Assembly (NCBI RefSeq): GCF_003545815.1
Contig: NZ_PDUW01000002.1
Coordinates: 651,297 to 715,296 of the forward strand
DNA: 64,000 bases
Reading direction: 5' to 3'
Source of the DNA: Pusillimonas caeni
Lineage (GTDB): Bacteria; Pseudomonadota; Gammaproteobacteria; Burkholderiales; Burkholderiaceae_B
This document shows positions 8,597 to 18,221 of this stretch, one piece after another. The notes under the pieces are model-generated. The model ran no database searches. It had not been told where the DNA came from and saw only the letters and a program-made list of their open reading frames with translations. The position numbers were made by a program, and so were the translations under genes. Each line of letters starts with the position of its first letter. The stretch's first letter is position 1.

Positions 8597-9232
8597 ATGA
8601 AACGACGTATGGTCTTGATTGCTTCGCTGCTCGTCGGTAGCGCGCTCGTGTTCACCGCCCAGGCGGCGCCTCCCGAAGGTAAAGGGCCCGGCCAGAACGC
8701 CGGACAGCCGGGCAAGGGCGACGGCGGCAATCCGGGAAAAGGCAACGGCAACAACCCGGGCAAGGGGAGCGGCAGCAACCCCGGCAAGGGCAACGGCAGC
8801 AACTCGGGCAAGCAGAATCAGGAAGTACTGCGGGCGGGTGGTTCCGATCAGCGCGACGAGGGCCGCCGATACGATGACAGGGGCCGGTACTACGATTATT
8901 TTGATGACCACAGAGACCGGCACGGCCGCTATCGTGGCGGCGATGCCTACGGCGACCTCGTGTATGCCGGCATTACCGCGGCACTGGCAAGAGAATATGC
9001 CCTCGATTACGGCTTTGGCGGCTATTCCTCATTGCCGCCCGGCATCCGGAAAAATCTGGCCAGGGGCAAGCCCTTGCCTCCCGGCATCGCCAAGAAGGTC
9101 GTGCCGGGGCCGTTGCTGGGCCGTCTGCCCCGATATCCGGGCTACGAATGGCGCGTCGCGGGTACCGACCTGATCCTGATTGCCGCGGCCACAATGGTCG
9201 TTGCCGATATCCTTTATGACGTCTTTGACTGA
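8597..9232 (+). CDS. Exported CigR/RcnB-like protein with Gly-Asn-Pro-Lys repeats
   Basis: This 211-aa protein has a signal peptide (MKRRMVLIASLLVGSALVFT, cleavage near AQA). A low-complexity tract follows, with NPGKGNG-type repeats at about residues 33-75. Next comes a Tyr/Asp/Arg-rich linker (RYDDRGRYYDYFDDHRDR) and a C-terminal domain with SSLPPGIRKNLARGKPLPPGI, as in CigR/RcnB-like envelope proteins. A final hydrophobic stretch (DLILIAAATMVVADIL) may insert in the membrane. CigR in Salmonella is an anti-virulence inner-membrane protein; the role here is unknown. The Gly repeats are coding low complexity, not a DNA repeat array. Confidence 0.75.
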   Translation: MKRRMVLIASLLVGSALVFTAQAAPPEGKGPGQNAGQPGKGDGGNPGKGNGNNPGKGSGSNPGKGNGSNSGKQNQEVLRAGGSDQRDEGRRYDDRGRYYDYFDDHRDRHGRYRGGDAYGDLVYAGITAALAREYALDYGFGGYSSLPPGIRKNLARGKPLPPGIAKKVVPGPLLGRLPRYPGYEWRVAGTDLILIAAATMVVADILYDVFD

Positions 9233-9241
9233 AACTGTGAC

Positions 9242-9266
9242 GATACCCGGCCGCCGGCCGGGTATC
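9242..9266. terminator. Strong hairpin between convergent genes
   Basis: GATACCCGGCC pairs perfectly with GGCCGGGTATC around a 3-base loop, 10 bases after the stop of the CigR-like gene. There is no T-run, so it may act as a bidirectional stabiliser or weak terminator. A second hairpin (GCCTCGA-TGCT-TCGAGGC, 9277-9294) lies just before the stop of the convergent gene. Confidence 0.6.
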
Positions 9267-9305
9267 GTCCGGCGCGGCCTCGATGCTTCGAGGCTTGAGC
9301 CGGAG

Positions 9306-9947
9306 TCAAGCAGGGGCGGAAGTATCGGAGACCACCAGCGGCATTCTCTCGGCATTGGCTTTTCTTGCCGCCCCGTATTCCATGATGCGGGCTATTTCAT
9401 CGGCCGCCTCTTCGCCGTATCGTGATGCGATGAGATACAGGGCGGTATCGATGCAAAGCGTCACGCCGCCGCCGGTAATGACCGACTTGTTGTCCACCAG
9501 CAGGGCTTCTGTGGCGCTTACCTGGGGATAGCGCTGTTTCAGCTCCTCCATGACGGAGGGCTCCGGCGGTATCACGAGATTCTTGGTGGTGGCCGCCATG
9601 CCGTCGAGTACGCCGGCCGCGGCAAGAATCATGGCTCCCGTACATACCGAGCAAATCGTGGCGCCGGGCGCCCAGCGGCGAATGAAATCGATGACTTGCG
9701 GGTCGCTTGCCGCCTCTTTCCAGCCGGGGCCGCCGGGTACCAGCAAGACGTCCATATCTTCGATGTCGCCAAAGCTGACGTCGGGCATTACTTTTAGCCC
9801 ATTGGACAACTCTACTAAGACATTCGGCGTAGGCGCGGCCGTACGGTACGAGAGTTCGGGGACTACTCGCCTTCCCATGGAAAATACGCCCAAAGGCGCA
9901 AGATCTATCGGCTCAATGCCAGGATACAGCAAAAAAGTCAGTTGCAT
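9306..9947 (-). CDS. DJ-1/PfpI (GATase1-like) family protein, isonitrile hydratase-like
   Basis: This 213-aa cytosolic protein has the nucleophile elbow SVCTGAMILAAAGVLDG (Cys102) and the upstream LLVPGGPG oxyanion strand. The later ITGGGVTLCIDTALYLI segment is typical of the AraC-type GATase1/isonitrile-hydratase subgroup. No HTH domain follows, so it is an enzyme rather than a regulator. It is divergent from the cupin gene at 10073. The substrate is not deducible from sequence alone. Confidence 0.85.
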   Translation of the reverse strand: MQLTFLLYPGIEPIDLAPLGVFSMGRRVVPELSYRTAAPTPNVLVELSNGLKVMPDVSFGDIEDMDVLLVPGGPGWKEAASDPQVIDFIRRWAPGATICSVCTGAMILAAAGVLDGMAATTKNLVIPPEPSVMEELKQRYPQVSATEALLVDNKSVITGGGVTLCIDTALYLIASRYGEEAADEIARIMEYGAARKANAERMPLVVSDTSAPA

Positions 9948-10072
9948 TTCATTCCCCGTTCAGGATGGCTTCGCTGCGAATAGGCATAATCCCTTACTTG
10001 CCTGTTGGACAACATAATCCTACTATTTGCCTGACAGGCGATCAATAGGGTTATCACCGTCAAGGAGGAACC

Positions 10073-10540
10073 ATGAGTACTCAAGCAAGCGAGCATTTCC
10101 AAGAGCGTCTGCAGGGCAAGCTGGAGCCCACCCAGAACGGGTCGGTGTATGTCAAGCCGCAAGACATGGAGTGGCGGCCCTCTCAGTTCGAGGGGGTCCA
10201 GATCAAAGTGCTGTACGAAAACAAGGAAGCGGGCGAGATGACCTGCCTGCTGAAATGGGCTCCGGGCACCACTCTGCCGTTCCACAAGCACCCCGAGATC
10301 GAACAGAGCTGGGTGATAGAAGGGTCGTTTTCGGATCACGACGGAATCTGCCGCGCGGGCGAATACGTCTATCGCGTTCCCGGCTCCATGCACGAAACCC
10401 ATAGCGCAGAAGGGTGCACCATTCTCGCCATCTACCGCAAGCCCAATATTTTCAGAAACAGCGCCGGATACGACGTCGAAGACAAGAAGCAGATCAAGAC
10501 CGATCGTCAGCCTTCGACCTTCTCTCCCGCCGCTTCATAG
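10073..10540 (+). CDS. ChrR-like cupin domain protein
   Basis: This 155-aa single-cupin protein has the metal-binding core TLPFHKHPEIEQSWVIEG (His, His, Glu) followed by VYRVPGSMHETHSAEG, which supplies the fourth ligand. The arrangement is that of ChrR/2,4'-dihydroxyacetophenone-dioxygenase-like cupins. The ATG at 10073 has AAGGAGG at 10061-10067, an excellent ribosome binding site. It lies upstream of and in line with the MHS transporter, so it is probably part of a catabolic or detoxifying unit. The reaction is unknown. Confidence 0.82.
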   Translation: MSTQASEHFQERLQGKLEPTQNGSVYVKPQDMEWRPSQFEGVQIKVLYENKEAGEMTCLLKWAPGTTLPFHKHPEIEQSWVIEGSFSDHDGICRAGEYVYRVPGSMHETHSAEGCTILAIYRKPNIFRNSAGYDVEDKKQIKTDRQPSTFSPAAS

Positions 10541-10662
10541 ACCCTGCGCAGTAGTTTCCGTAATCATTTTTACCGTTTTATGAGTAATAGAAGTCCGGCT
10601 GCAATGCGCCCCATCATGCAGCGCATGGTGGATCTTCCCCGCGAGCACTATATGGAGCGGAA

Positions 10663-12024
10663 ATGGCTACTCATCCTGCAAAAAATGGTACCGAAAAAAA
10701 GACGTCCATACGAACGGTGGCTACTGCAAGCGCCATTGGTACAACGATTGAATGGTACGACTTCCTCATCTACGCCACAGCGGCATCGCTGGTTCTGAAT
10801 ACGCTGTTCTTTCCTACCCACGACCCCCTGGTCGGCAAGCTGCTTTCAATCGGCACCATCGGGGTCGGTTTTTTCGCGCGCCCGCTGGGCGCCATCATCT
10901 GCAGCCACTATGGCGATCGGCTGGGACGCCGGTCGATGCTCATTCTGACCCTTTCGAGCATGGGCATCGCCACCATGCTGATCGGCCTGCTTCCCACCTA
11001 CGAAACCATCGGCATTGCGGCGCCTATACTGCTGGTCGTCTGCAGGCTGGTCCAGGGCCTTGCCGTGGGCGGCGAGTGGGGCGGGGCGGTCCTGATGGTG
11101 ACCGAGCACGCGCCCGCGAACAAGCGGGGCTTTTACGGCAGCATCGTGCAAATCGGCTTTCCCCTGGGCATGGCCCTGGGCACCGCATCGTTCTTTGCCC
11201 TGGCCTACCTCAGCGACGAGCAGTTCATGGCATGGGGCTGGCGCGTTCCCTTCCTGGCCAGCGCCGTCCTGGTCGTGGTCGGGACGTTCATCCGCCTGCA
11301 CATCGATGAAACGCCGGAGTTCAAGCGCAGTGCCAGCGAAGGCAAGCTGGTTCGCTTTCCGGTCATCGACGCCATAAGGCGCCATCCCAAAGACCTGCTC
11401 ATCGGCCTGGGGGCGCGCATCACCGAAATCTCATGGATCTACGTCATCACCATTTTCGGCCTCAGCTACGCTGTCACCGACCTGGGCATCTCGCGCAGCC
11501 TCGTGCTGGGAGCGATCGCTCTGGGGGCGGCCGTGGAGCTCATCACGATTCCGCTTTTCGGGGCGATTTCCGATCGGATGGGCCGCCGCCCGGTGTACAT
11601 GCTTGGCTGCGTCGCGGCAATCGCCCTGGCGTTCCCCATTTTCTGGGGAATCGAAACCCGTAATCCCGTTACCGTGATCCTGTCGTTCGTGATCGGGATG
11701 TCGGTGGGCCACGGCATCATGTACGGCGTGCAGGCCAGCTTTCTCAGCGAGATGTTTCCCAGCAACCTGCGCTACAGCGGGGCGTCGCTGGGCTACCAGA
11801 TGGCGGCGCCCATAGGCGGCGGCCTGGTTCCGGTGGCGGCCGCGGCGCTCGTAGGCATGACCGCGGGGGGAACCTGGACGGTTTCCTTGTTGATGATCGC
11901 TATTGCGGCGGTGACCATGTTGGCCGTCTATTACGCAAAGGAAACGGCGCCGGCCGTCGTATCGGGCAAGAATGCCTACCCGGCGAAGGACAAGGCCATG
12001 CCGATGATGAAGGCGACCGATTAA
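10663..12024 (+). CDS. MFS transporter, metabolite:H+ symporter (MHS) family
   Basis: This 453-aa protein has about 12 hydrophobic segments. It begins with the MHS signature ASAIGTTIEWYDFLIYATAA and contains the MFS loop motif DRLGRRSML between segments 2 and 3, repeated as DRMGRRPVY in the second half. A GGEWGGAVLM motif in segment 4 is typical of MHS proteins. Relatives import organic acids such as alpha-ketoglutarate, citrate or shikimate by proton symport. The substrate is unassigned. It is followed by a good bidirectional terminator. Confidence 0.92.
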   Translation: MATHPAKNGTEKKTSIRTVATASAIGTTIEWYDFLIYATAASLVLNTLFFPTHDPLVGKLLSIGTIGVGFFARPLGAIICSHYGDRLGRRSMLILTLSSMGIATMLIGLLPTYETIGIAAPILLVVCRLVQGLAVGGEWGGAVLMVTEHAPANKRGFYGSIVQIGFPLGMALGTASFFALAYLSDEQFMAWGWRVPFLASAVLVVVGTFIRLHIDETPEFKRSASEGKLVRFPVIDAIRRHPKDLLIGLGARITEISWIYVITIFGLSYAVTDLGISRSLVLGAIALGAAVELITIPLFGAISDRMGRRPVYMLGCVAAIALAFPIFWGIETRNPVTVILSFVIGMSVGHGIMYGVQASFLSEMFPSNLRYSGASLGYQMAAPIGGGLVPVAAAALVGMTAGGTWTVSLLMIAIAAVTMLAVYYAKETAPAVVSGKNAYPAKDKAMPMMKATD

Positions 12025-12045
12025 TTGCAGGCGTTTTCCAGCAAG

Positions 12046-12085
12046 GCGCTGAACAAGCCCGCGCGGCTTTGTTCAGCGCTTTTTT
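12046..12085. terminator. Rho-independent terminator, bidirectional
   Basis: GCGCTGAACAAGCC pairs with GGC-T-TTGTTCAGCGC around the loop CGCGC and is followed by six T on the + strand. It ends the MHS transporter transcript and overlaps the stop codon of the convergent XRE-cupin gene. Confidence 0.9.
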
Positions 12086-12722
12086 AGGCGAGGTTGTCGC
12101 GCGAGCTTTCGGGCGAATACATCACCACCAGCGCCGTGGCCTCGCCGGACAGGCTGTGCCCGCGGTGAGGCATGCGCGAATCGAAGTGGATGGCGTCGCC
12201 TGCTTCGAGCACGTATTTTTCCATGCCCACCTGCCATTCGATGCGCCCCGTCAGGACGTACAGAAACTCTTCCCCGTCGTGCTGGAAAAAAGTGAACTTG
12301 TCGACTTCGGCGGGAAATGAAAACAGGAAGGGCTGTACCGCATGCGCTTCGGTGGCGTCGCTCAGAGCGAAATAGTCATAGCCGAATGCGCTGCCTCCCA
12401 GAACCGTGGGCCGCTTTTCACTGTGACGCACTACGCTCACGCCTTTGCGCGCGGCGCGCGCGGTCGGTGACAGAAAGCTGGATATGTCGGTATCGAGGGC
12501 TGCGGCCAGGCGCGAAAGCGTCGCGATGGGAGGCACTTTTTTGCCGTTCTCGATACGGGATAGATAGCCCTTGTCGAAGCCTGCCTTGGCTGCCAGGCCT
12601 TCCAGCGTCAGCCCCTGTGCCAGCCGATGTTCGCGCAGACGCCGGCCCAGTTCGTTCGGAAGCCTGGAGTTTGCGTCGGCGTGCGCTTGTTCGATCGGTT
12701 CATTGACACTGTGGTTGTCCAT
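12084..12722 (-). CDS. XRE-family regulator with C-terminal cupin sensor
   Basis: This 212-aa protein combines a lambda-repressor HTH at about residues 25-78 (LREHRLAQGLTLEGLAAKAG, then KGYLSRIENGKKVPPIATL) with a cupin_2 domain at about 140-205 (FFQHDGEEFLYVLTGRIEW and GDAIHFDSRMPHRGHS). This architecture is common in regulators of amino-acid, polyamine or antibiotic metabolism that sense a small ligand in the cupin. It probably controls the nearby MHS transporter or the isochorismatase-fold gene. Confidence 0.88.
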   Translation of the reverse strand: MDNHSVNEPIEQAHADANSRLPNELGRRLREHRLAQGLTLEGLAAKAGFDKGYLSRIENGKKVPPIATLSRLAAALDTDISSFLSPTARAARKGVSVVRHSEKRPTVLGGSAFGYDYFALSDATEAHAVQPFLFSFPAEVDKFTFFQHDGEEFLYVLTGRIEWQVGMEKYVLEAGDAIHFDSRMPHRGHSLSGEATALVVMYSPESSRDNLA

Positions 12723-12779
12723 GGGCCGATTTTACCCCGATCATGGGCCGCCGGACGCGGCGGCCCATGGCCTGGAGCG

Positions 12780-13433
12780 TCAGGAAGGCACGGCTTCGCG
12801 AACGCCGCTGCGTGCCAGGAGTTCCTGGCAGGTCATCACGTGAGCCGTCGAGAAGGCCAGTATGGCCAAGGTGGCCTGGTGCACCTGCTGGGCGGACATG
12901 GCGCCGTAACCCATGTCGGGGTAGTCGAAAGTCCCGGTTGCGTCAGAGAGAAACACCACTTTATAGTTGTGGAACATGGCGTCGCGCGCCGTGGCGTGGC
13001 AGCAGTTCTCGGTGGTGGTGCCCGTGATGATCACGGTCTCGATGCCCCATTCGCGCAGAATCAGGTCCAGGTCGGTTGCGAAGAAAGCGCTGTAGCGATG
13101 CTTCTTGATGACGTGCTCTCCCGGCCGGGGCGCCAGGGGCTTGTAGATGTCGCCGCCCTCGGTCTCATCCACCAGCGCACTGCGGTCCGCGATGGGCGGA
13201 TACAGGTCGTCGTACAGGCCCATGTCGCAGCCGTCGCGGCGATGCACGTGGGCGGTGTATACCACCCGCATGCCCTGCTCGCGGCAGGCCTGCAAGGTTT
13301 CGGCAAGGCGCGGCACCATGTCTTGCGCTTGCTGCGACAGCAGCGGCGCGCCCGGCGCTACGAAGTCATTCTGCATGTCGACCACGATGACCGCGGTTTT
13401 CTTGGGGTCGATTGTGTCGCATTGGTATGGCAT
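12780..13433 (-). CDS. Isochorismatase-family cysteine hydrolase (amidohydrolase)
   Basis: This 217-aa protein has the full catalytic triad: Asp19 in VVDMQNDF, Lys in HVIKKHRYSAF, and Cys in the ITGTTTENCCHATARDA loop. The family hydrolyses amides such as nicotinamide, biuret, N-carbamoylsarcosine, ureidoacrylate or maleamate rather than isochorismate in most cases. The start at 13433 is chosen over 13457 because GGGAG sits 6 bases upstream. It is divergent from the AraC gene at 13584, which is the obvious candidate regulator. The substrate is unknown. Confidence 0.88.
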   Translation of the reverse strand: MPYQCDTIDPKKTAVIVVDMQNDFVAPGAPLLSQQAQDMVPRLAETLQACREQGMRVVYTAHVHRRDGCDMGLYDDLYPPIADRSALVDETEGGDIYKPLAPRPGEHVIKKHRYSAFFATDLDLILREWGIETVIITGTTTENCCHATARDAMFHNYKVVFLSDATGTFDYPDMGYGAMSAQQVHQATLAILAFSTAHVMTCQELLARSGVREAVPS

Positions 13434-13583
13434 GGTTGTCTCCCGGAGTTGGTTCAAGAAGCGGCAAAGTCCGCCCGCATGCGCCTACTCTAGTACGGGG
13501 CGCTTTGATACGATTGTCTTGAACCGCCAACCGTTTTGCTGCGTGCGCCATCTTCATCTTCCGCCCGTCTCAAGGAGTACGGC

Positions 13584-14537
13584 ATGAATGCTTACGACGT
13601 TGTCAATCCCGGCGATGGTTTTGAACGCTGGCACCATGCGACCTGCCGCAATTATTCGCATACCGAGGCGCGGCCGATGGCCGAGCCCGGCTTCAGCGCC
13701 AGCGTTGCCGTGCATCGGTTCGGACAATTGGCCATCAGCCGGAACTCCTCGCGTGTACCGGGCGCCGGCCACCTGCGCGTCACTCGGGGGCCGGCGGACA
13801 TTCGCCGCGACCTGCGCGACGACATCTTCCTATGGGTCGGCTGCGGCGGCACGATCTTTTTCGAGCAGGAAGGGCGCGCCATCACCCTGCAGGCCGGCGA
13901 TCTCATGCTGATGGACCAGGCGCGGCCATTCACGCTGGCCTTCGGCCAGACCTCGGCATACACCATTGTGATCGTCTCGCGTGAGCTGATGCAGTCCCAC
14001 CTTGCCGGAGTCGACGACATGGTCGCGCGCCGCATCGACGGGCGTTCCCCTCTGGCCCGGCTGGGCGCCGCCCTGGCCGAGGAATGCATGGCGTTAAGCG
14101 CCTCGGGCGAGCCGGCCTCGCCTCTCGCCCGGATCGATACGGCGGCGCTCGATATCTGGAGCAGCGCCATCGACTCGGCTCTGGCTTGCCCCGACGCCAG
14201 AACCGAACGTCGCAGCCAGCGCCTGGCGCAGGTCAAGGCCTTCCTGTCCCGCCGCCTGGACGACGCGGGCCTGGATGTGGAGTGCATCGCCCGCGAAACC
14301 TATATGTCCAGCCGCACCCTGCTGCGCCTGTTCGCTTCGGAAGGCACCACGCCCATGCGCTGGCTGTGGGCGGAAAGGCTGCGCGCCAGCCGCCAGGCGC
14401 TCGAGCAAGGAAGGTTCGCGCGTGTCACCGATGCGGCGCTGGCCTTCGGCTTCAAGGATCTTTCCCACTTCAGCCGCGCATTCAAAACAGCGTACGGCCA
14501 TAGTCCTCAGCAGATACTGAAGTCGCGCGCCTCGTAG
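13584..14537 (+). CDS. AraC/XylS-family transcriptional regulator
   Basis: This 317-aa protein has an N-terminal AraC-binding-like sensor (AraC_binding_2 type, with DDIFLWVGCGG and GDLMLMDQARPF) and a C-terminal double HTH at about residues 215-315. Its motifs include LDVECIARETYMSSRTLLRLF and VTDAALAFGFKDLSHFSRAFKTAYGHSPQQ, the classic AraC signature. AAGGAG at 13572-13577 precedes the ATG at 13584. It is divergent from the isochorismatase-fold hydrolase, which it likely regulates. Confidence 0.92.
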   Translation: MNAYDVVNPGDGFERWHHATCRNYSHTEARPMAEPGFSASVAVHRFGQLAISRNSSRVPGAGHLRVTRGPADIRRDLRDDIFLWVGCGGTIFFEQEGRAITLQAGDLMLMDQARPFTLAFGQTSAYTIVIVSRELMQSHLAGVDDMVARRIDGRSPLARLGAALAEECMALSASGEPASPLARIDTAALDIWSSAIDSALACPDARTERRSQRLAQVKAFLSRRLDDAGLDVECIARETYMSSRTLLRLFASEGTTPMRWLWAERLRASRQALEQGRFARVTDAALAFGFKDLSHFSRAFKTAYGHSPQQILKSRAS

Positions 14538-14656
14538 GCGCCGGCGCACGCACATATTTTGAATCCAGTTGTTCCAGGCAGGGGAATCCGCCCCGGGTGC
14601 CGAAGCGCCTTGTGTATCATGCCTGCACGGTTACGATCCGGGAGACGAGGAAGCGT

Positions 14657-16612
14657 ATGGCGACTGTATTCAAACCAATGATGACGGGGCTGGCGGCAGC
14701 GGTCCTGGCGTGGAACGGCGCGGCCTTGGCGGCCCAGGACGGCGACCGCATCACCTCTTTCATTCTTTCGTCCGGCGGGCTGGCGCAGATCGAGCGCCAC
14801 GTGCGCGCCACGGACCGATCGTCCATCAAACTGCCCGTGCCGCTGGAGCAAGTGGACGACGTCCTGAAAAGCCTCGTCGTACACGACCCGGGCGGCCAGG
14901 CCACCAGCATCGTGCTGGACGGCGAGGCCCCTGTGCAGGAAGCCTTTTCCCGACTGCCTTTCGGCCCCGAAGCGCTTTCCTCGCCGGCCGCGCTGGCAGC
15001 GGCGCTGCCGGGCATGCAGGTGCGCGCCTCTTCGGGAGGCCGCACGGTGCAGGGCCGGGTGCTGGGCGTCGAGCCTCCGCGAGACGACGACCCCGGCGCC
15101 TTGCTGTCGGTGATGACGCAGGAAAACCAGGTGCATGCCCTGCGGCTGGGCGCCGATACGGTGTTGGAACTCATGGATGATTCCCTGCCGCGGCGCCTGC
15201 AGGCGGCGCTTCAGGCCAGCGGCCAGCGCCAGGCGGACACGATGCGCACCTTGGATGTCGCCCTGTCCGGCACGGGCGAGCGCGATGTCATGTTCACATA
15301 CGTGGTGGCTGCGCCGGTGTGGAAAAGCGCCTACCGGCTGTCGGCGGAAAAGGACGGCAAGGCCAGGCTGCAGGCCTGGGCGGTGCTCGAGAACGCCAGC
15401 GGCCAGGATTGGGATGCGGTCAAGGTCACCCTGGTGTCCGGCGCACCCGTCACACTGTCGCAAAGACTGTATCAACGCTATTGGCATACCCGCCCCGAAT
15501 TGCCGGTGGCGGTCGGTGCGGTGGAAGCGCCGCGCGCCGACACCTCGGCCATGATGGAAATGGCCGAGGCGCCCATGGCTAAGGCGGCCGCCCCGGTGCT
15601 GCAATCGTTTGCGGCAGGCCGGGCCGCCATGCCGGCGCCGGCGCCCCAGGCGCCGTCCATGGCCGGCGAAGGGCAGACCAGCGTGCGCTACGAGCTACCC
15701 GAACCCATATCGGTGGCTGCCGGACAGACGGCCTCCGTGCCGTTCATCGACACCCGGGTGCAGGCCGAACAGGTCTCTGTGTTCCAGCCCGAACGGGGCG
15801 GGCTTCATCCGGTGGCGGCGGTATGGCTCAAGAACAGCACGCAGGCCAGCCTGCCCCCGGGCATTCTTACCGTGTACGACGGCCAGGCGGGCCACGTGGG
15901 CGATGCCCAGCTCACGTCCATCCCGGTCGGAGAAAGCCGCTTCGTCTATTTCGCGGAAGACGGCAAGGTCGAAGTCCGCAGCGAGCAGCATCCCCAAGAG
16001 CGCCTGTCGGAGCTCAGCATCAGCCAAGGCGTGCTGCGCGCGCAGCGGCTGCTGCGCCGCGAAACCGTCTACACCGTCAAGGGCGCCGCCGATGCGCCTC
16101 GCACCGTGATCATCGAGCATCCACGCGCACAGGGCTGGAAATTCGAGTCCGATCAATTGGCGGGCGAAACCGCCACTCGCTACCGGCTCAGGGTCGAAGT
16201 GCCCGCGCAGGGCAGCGCCACGGTGCGCGCCGTGATGTCGCGCCAAGACCGGCAGACCATTGCGCTGATGGAGACGGACGAGCAGGTCCTGGCCGCCTGG
16301 AGCGCCAATGCCGCCGATGATCGCACGCGCCGGGATCTGCAGCGTCTGGCCGATCTGCGGCGCGAACTGGCCGATGCCCAGCGGCAAGAGCAGGCGCTCG
16401 ACGAGCAACTGGACGATGCGGCGCAGAACCAGGCGCGCGTGCGCGACAACCTGGCTGCCGTGCCGGACGACAGCGCCTTGGGCCAGCGCTATCTGGCCGC
16501 CCTCGAAAAAGAAGAGGACCGCATCGACACCCTGCGCCAGCGCAGGCAAGCGGCGAGGCAGGAAACCGCCAACCGGCGCGAGGCGCTGGAAGAGGGCCTG
16601 TCGGCCCGCTGA
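14657..16612 (+). CDS. Exported DUF4139 domain protein
   Basis: This 651-aa protein has an N-terminal signal peptide (MATVFKPMMTGLAAAVLAWNG, cleavage after ALA). DUF4139 beta-rich repeats run through about residues 200-540, with phrases typical of the family (YVVAAPVWKSAYRLS, AWAVLENASGQDWDAVKVTLVSG). A C-terminal coiled coil (about 550-650, LRRELADAQRQEQALDEQLDD) follows. The family includes proteins named for mucoidy inhibitor MuiA; the biochemical role is unsettled. The start at 14657 is preferred to 14597 because GAGGAAG precedes it and it begins the signal peptide. It is envelope-located. Confidence 0.8.
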   Translation: MATVFKPMMTGLAAAVLAWNGAALAAQDGDRITSFILSSGGLAQIERHVRATDRSSIKLPVPLEQVDDVLKSLVVHDPGGQATSIVLDGEAPVQEAFSRLPFGPEALSSPAALAAALPGMQVRASSGGRTVQGRVLGVEPPRDDDPGALLSVMTQENQVHALRLGADTVLELMDDSLPRRLQAALQASGQRQADTMRTLDVALSGTGERDVMFTYVVAAPVWKSAYRLSAEKDGKARLQAWAVLENASGQDWDAVKVTLVSGAPVTLSQRLYQRYWHTRPELPVAVGAVEAPRADTSAMMEMAEAPMAKAAAPVLQSFAAGRAAMPAPAPQAPSMAGEGQTSVRYELPEPISVAAGQTASVPFIDTRVQAEQVSVFQPERGGLHPVAAVWLKNSTQASLPPGILTVYDGQAGHVGDAQLTSIPVGESRFVYFAEDGKVEVRSEQHPQERLSELSISQGVLRAQRLLRRETVYTVKGAADAPRTVIIEHPRAQGWKFESDQLAGETATRYRLRVEVPAQGSATVRAVMSRQDRQTIALMETDEQVLAAWSANAADDRTRRDLQRLADLRRELADAQRQEQALDEQLDDAAQNQARVRDNLAAVPDDSALGQRYLAALEKEEDRIDTLRQRRQAARQETANRREALEEGLSAR

Positions 16613-16742
16613 GCGAAGAACGCCGCCGGCTCAATGCTCTTTTGAGGGCTGGCCTGCCCCGGCAGCATCATGTCCGCCGGGGTAGCCCGCTCGGGTTCAG
16701 GAGCGTTATCATCAGAACTCCGACTCGAGCAAGGTAAACGCC

Positions 16743-18188
16743 ATGAGCAGCCCCGCTTATCCCGACACGCAGCTTCTGATCGCAAACGAATGGGTGGGCG
16801 CCGCGGGCGGCAAGACCATCGAGGTGCGAAACCCCGCCACCGGCCAGGTCATCGGCGCCGTCGCCCATGCGGGCATTGCCGATCTGGATCGCGCCCTGGC
16901 CGCGGCGCAAAGCGGCTTTGAAGTCTGGCGCGACGCCTCGGTGTACGAGAGAGCGGCCGTGATGCGCCGCGCCGCCGCGCTGCTGCGCGAGCGCGCCGAC
17001 GACACTGCCCGCCTGCTCACACAAGAAAATGGCAAGCCCCTGGCCGAGGCCAGGGGAGAAGTGAACGCCGGCGCCGACATCATCGACTGGTTCGCCGACG
17101 AGGGCCGCCGCGTCTACGGCCGCATCGTGCCGGGTCGCAACGTGGCCGCCCAGCAATGGGTGCTCAAGGAGCCGGTCGGGCCGGTGGCCGCCTTCACGCC
17201 ATGGAACTTTCCCGTCAACCAGATCGTGCGCAAACTGGGCGCGGCCCTGGCGACAGGCTGCTCCTTTCTGTGCAAGGCGCCGGAAGAAACCCCCGCCTCT
17301 CCGGCCGCGCTGCTGCGCTGCTTCGTCGATGCAGGCATTCCGCCCGGGGTCGTAGGGCTGGTCTTCGGCGACCCGGCCGAGATTTCCGGCTATCTGATTC
17401 CGCATCCGGTAATCCGCAAAGTCACGTTCACCGGCTCCACGGCGGTGGGCAAGCAGCTGGCTGCCCTGGCGGGGCAGCATATGAAGCGCGTCACCATGGA
17501 ATTGGGCGGCCACGCCCCTGTCATCGTCGCCGAAGACGCCGACCTCGAATTGGCCGCCAAGATCGCCGCCGCTTCCAAGTTCCGCAACGCCGGGCAGGTA
17601 TGCATTTCGCCCACCCGCTTCCTCGTCCATCGCCGCGTGGCGGACGAGTTCACGAATGCGCTCGCCCAGTATGCTCAGTCGCTCAAGCTGGGCGACGGCC
17701 TGGCCCAGGACACGACACTGGGGCCTCTCGCCAATCCGCGGCGCGTCACCGCCATGGAGAAAATGGTGGCCGATGCGCGCCAGCGCGGTGCGCGCGTCCT
17801 GACAGGCGGCGAACGGGTGGGCGAGGCGGGCAACTTCTTTGCGCCCACCATCATCAGCGACCTGACGATGGAATCCGCCTTGTTCAACGAAGAGCCCTTC
17901 GGCCCCATCGCCGGCGTCCGTACTTTCGACCAGCTCGAAGAAGCCATCGCAGAGGCCAATCGCCTGCCCTACGGCCTGGCGGCCTATGCCTTTACGCGTT
18001 CGTTCAAGAATGTGCAGCTGCTGTCGAACCGGGTCGAGACCGGCATGCTGTGGATCAACCAGCCCGCCACGCCCTCGGCCGAGCTGCCCTTCGGCGGCGT
18101 CAAGGATTCCGGCTACGGCACCGAAGGCGGTCCCGAGGCGCTCGAGGCCTATCTCAATACCAAGGCGGTGTCGGTGGTGGGGGCGTAA
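16743..18188 (+). CDS. NAD(P)-dependent aldehyde dehydrogenase, succinate-semialdehyde dehydrogenase-like
   Basis: This 481-aa ALDH-superfamily enzyme is of normal length. Rossmann and active-site motifs are [22 protein letters not shown], the general-base Glu in [13 protein letters not shown] and the nucleophile Cys in [13 protein letters not shown]. It also has the late [13 protein letters not shown] and [14 protein letters not shown]. The motif set fits the GabD/succinate-semialdehyde or glutarate-semialdehyde branch. A GCAAGG precedes the ATG. It stands alone between DUF4139 and a convergent MATE gene, so the pathway is not given by context. Confidence 0.9.
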   Translation: MSSPAYPDTQLLIANEWVGAAGGKTIEVRNPATGQVIGAVAHAGIADLDRALAAAQSGFEVWRDASVYERAAVMRRAAALLRERADDTARLLTQENGKPLAEARGEVNAGADIIDWFADEGRRVYGRIVPGRNVAAQQWVLKEPVGPVAAFTPWNFPVNQIVRKLGAALATGCSFLCKAPEETPASPAALLRCFVDAGIPPGVVGLVFGDPAEISGYLIPHPVIRKVTFTGSTAVGKQLAALAGQHMKRVTMELGGHAPVIVAEDADLELAAKIAAASKFRNAGQVCISPTRFLVHRRVADEFTNALAQYAQSLKLGDGLAQDTTLGPLANPRRVTAMEKMVADARQRGARVLTGGERVGEAGNFFAPTIISDLTMESALFNEEPFGPIAGVRTFDQLEEAIAEANRLPYGLAAYAFTRSFKNVQLLSNRVETGMLWINQPATPSAELPFGGVKDSGYGTEGGPEALEAYLNTKAVSVVGA

Positions 18189-18221
18189 GCGCTTTACGCG
18201 CTCCCTGGGCTTCGTTCCAGT

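Noticed and set aside
8700..8815. Repeated ggcaacggcaac-type DNA as a tandem repeat array
   Set aside because: It codes for the Gly-Asn-Pro-Lys tract of an exported protein and stays in frame.
12627..13493. 288-aa + strand frame across the isochorismatase-fold gene
   Set aside because: Overlaps a gene with an intact catalytic triad on the other strand and has no motif of its own.
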